Of a stretch of DNA of 8,206 bases, positions 7,251 through 8,206 are shown piece by piece. Position numbers and translations under genes: made by a program. A model generated the notes under the pieces. That model did no database searches and was not told where the DNA came from. It saw only the letters and a program-made list of their open reading frames with translations. The first letter of the stretch is position 1. Every line of letters begins with the position of its first letter. The DNA is from Nitrospirota bacterium (GTDB lineage Bacteria; Nitrospirota; UBA9217). The stretch covers positions 1 to 8,206 of the forward strand of contig DAIDTZ010000322.1 of NCBI GenBank assembly GCA_027456925.1, in the 5' to 3' direction.

Positions 7251-7271
7251 GGGAGAGCAGAGCACTCTCCC
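7251..7271 (-). promoter_or_regulatory. hairpin between precursor peptide and maturase genes, possible attenuator
   Basis: GGGAGAG (7251-7257) and CTCTCCC (7265-7271) form a perfect 7-base-pair stem with a 7-base loop, about 20 bases after the precursor stop. No continuous T-tract follows; the next minus-strand bases are TCGAGTTTATT. Strict intrinsic termination is therefore doubtful. Such a hairpin could act as a partial terminator or 3' mRNA stabiliser, giving more precursor than maturase, an arrangement common in RiPP operons. No ATG occurs in the 101 bases between the two genes. Confidence 0.45.
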
Positions 7272-7291
7272 CCGCTCAATACTAATCTACT

Positions 7292-7390
7292 TTACATCAT
7301 GAGGGGAATAACTGCACCGGCGCAGCAGACAGCCTCCAGCAACTCCTTTTTTTCCATCCCCTTCTTTACGACAACAATACGTTTTTTCAT
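7292..7390 (-). CDS. putative RiPP precursor peptide (32 residues, Cys-Cys core)
   Basis: This small gene encodes a 32-residue peptide that I propose is the substrate of the adjacent radical SAM maturase. The first half, starting MKKRIVVVKKGMEKKE, is rich in Lys and Glu and would be the leader. The second half is neutral and hydrophobic, ending VCCAGAVIPLMM with adjacent Cys22 and Cys23, Gly25, Pro29 and two terminal Met. There is no signal peptide of usual type and no double-glycine site. The ATG (7390) has a near-perfect Shine-Dalgarno, and the frame closes with TAA at 7294-7292. The gene sits 40 bases after the TonB receptor stop and about 100 bases before the maturase start. It may belong to the geopeptide or a related Cys-containing radical SAM peptide group; I cannot name a family with certainty. 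Thioether or other cysteine-based crosslinks would be the expected type of change. Confidence 0.75.
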   Translation of the reverse strand: MKKRIVVVKKGMEKKELLEAVCCAGAVIPLMM

Positions 7391-7396
7391 CGCTTT

Positions 7397-7406
7397 TCAC
7401 CTCCTT
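7397..7406 (-). promoter_or_regulatory. near-perfect Shine-Dalgarno of the precursor peptide gene
   Basis: The minus strand reads AAGGAGGTGA at 7406-7397, a ten-base match to the 16S rRNA anti-Shine-Dalgarno complement, six bases before the ATG at 7390. It is stronger than those of the maturase, binding protein and kinase in the same block. This supports the 32-codon frame as a real, highly translated gene. Confidence 0.8.
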
Positions 7407-7430
7407 TTTAATAGGTTAAAGGTCCTACTG

Positions 7431-8206
7431 CTAAAACAAATACCGCACCCCTGCTTCCATCCATCTACCCGGGTTTTCATAGATGTCCGTGAGATATTGA
7501 TCACTGTCGAAAATGTTGTGAATATCCGCAAAAGCTTCGACTGCCACGCCGCCTACTCGGAGGTCTTTTGCAATATGGAAATCGACAATGAATGAATTAT
7601 ATTTCCCGTTAAACGCAGGGGCTGTATTCCAGTAAATATAGTGCCCGTTGAGCAAGGCTTTAAGAGAATTGTCATCATAGCGGAGACCTACATCGTAAGT
7701 CCGCTGTGGGACATTCTGCATTGTCTGTCCCGTGCCAAGATCTTTTGTGCTCATGAACATGGCGCCCGCGGAAAGCGAGGTGTGATAAACAGGTTCGGTT
7801 TTTAATTCGATTTCCATGCCCTGCCTTTGTTCTTTTTCCGCATTTATTGATGTAAATGTTGTACACCCAGTACAGGTAGGTGCTGACGTTATGACATTCT
7901 TCATGTCATGCCTAAAAAAGGACAGTTTTATCCAGAGATGGTCCACTGCCGCAGTCTCCAGGCCTGCTTCATAAGACATGACTTCTTCCATCTTAAGATT
8001 CGGATTGGACACATGGAAAAGATTATCTCCATAGGTCTCGGCGAACGACGGCATATTGAAGGCTTTCGCAGTATAGGCCCTGAGGAGCGTGGTATTTGTC
8101 AATTTGTAGGTCACGCCGAAACTGGGGCTCGTGAACTCTCCATTGGTGTTCGTTCTGTCATACCGGGCTCCAGGCGTCATTGAAAAATGCCCGATCGATA
8201 TTGTAT
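7431..8206 (-). CDS. TonB-dependent outer-membrane receptor, C-terminal barrel (5' end outside window)
   Basis: The frame is open to the right edge, reading TISIGHFS before the internal Met at 8180, so the gene continues beyond the window. About 258 residues of a C-terminal beta-barrel are visible. Landmarks are TPGARYD, SPSFGVTYKLTNTTLLRAY, FNMPSFAETYGDN, the NPNLKMEEVMSYEAGLE segment typical of TonB receptors, ADIHNIFDSDQYLTD, and the closing PGRWMEAGVRYLF, ending in Phe as outer-membrane barrel proteins do for assembly. Family members import siderophores, cobalamin, haem, metal chelates or peptides using TonB energy. One loop holds CTGC (7874-7863), unusual in a barrel. The gene leads into the precursor peptide and maturase genes after 40 bases, so it may recognise the modified peptide or its complex. 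The plug domain and TonB box are not in the window, and the substrate cannot be read from the sequence. Confidence 0.9.
   Translation of the reverse strand, partial: TISIGHFSMTPGARYDRTNTNGEFTSPSFGVTYKLTNTTLLRAYTAKAFNMPSFAETYGDNLFHVSNPNLKMEEVMSYEAGLETAAVDHLWIKLSFFRHDMKNVITSAPTCTGCTTFTSINAEKEQRQGMEIELKTEPVYHTSLSAGAMFMSTKDLGTGQTMQNVPQRTYDVGLRYDDNSLKALLNGHYIYWNTAPAFNGKYNSFIVDFHIAKDLRVGGVAVEAFADIHNIFDSDQYLTDIYENPGRWMEAGVRYLF

Noticed and set aside
7299..7595. A 98-codon plus-strand frame over the precursor peptide and receptor end
   Set aside because: It spans two minus-strand genes in antisense and shows no family features. The minus-strand 32-codon gene has the strong Shine-Dalgarno.
1..8206. 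CRISPR array, tRNA, rRNA, insertion sequence or transposase
   Set aside because: I saw no regularly spaced direct repeats, no cloverleaf or rRNA-like sequence, and no transposase-like frame. The only repeats are the two palindromes.

Overview
All genes supported here lie on the minus strand, so transcription runs from high to low coordinates. The window looks like part of the chromosome of an anaerobic bacterium of the Desulfobacterota (Geobacter-like) or Nitrospirota type. The grounds are a radical SAM maturase resembling the Geobacter 'geopeptide' maturases, an ATP sulfurylase/APS kinase fusion, and two intergenic palindromes of the 'gacaggattaacaggat' and 'aatccgcgttaatccg' kind that are scattered through such genomes. 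This placement is inference; no rRNA or tRNA is present.

Right part (about 8206 down to 3109): a compact operon-like block. In transcription order it holds the C-terminal part of a TonB-dependent outer-membrane receptor (its 5' end is outside the window); a 32-residue peptide gene at 7390-7292 with a near-perfect Shine-Dalgarno sequence, a charged N-terminal half and a C-terminal half containing Cys-Cys; a small hairpin; a radical SAM/SPASM peptide maturase; a periplasmic ABC-type substrate-binding protein; and a membrane-bound HAMP-PAS histidine kinase. The last three genes overlap by 11 and 8 bases, which suggests translational coupling. A NarL/LuxR response regulator follows after a 191-base gap that holds a long palindrome.

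The best reading is a RiPP locus. The small peptide would be the precursor and the radical SAM enzyme its modifier. The TonB receptor, the orphan substrate-binding protein and the two-component pair would recognise the product, or the metal or cofactor it binds, and report it to transcription. No ABC permease, ATPase, peptide exporter or leader peptidase is visible. This linkage of peptide maturation to a TonB/binding-protein/kinase sensing chain is the most interesting content of the window.

Left part (2269 down to 1): a 413-base spacer with an imperfect palindrome and a likely sigma70 promoter. It is followed by a complete bifunctional sulfate adenylyltransferase/adenylylsulfate kinase gene for sulfate activation to PAPS. 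The first codons of a further gene appear at the extreme left edge. The sat gene is visibly more G+C-rich than the block to its right.
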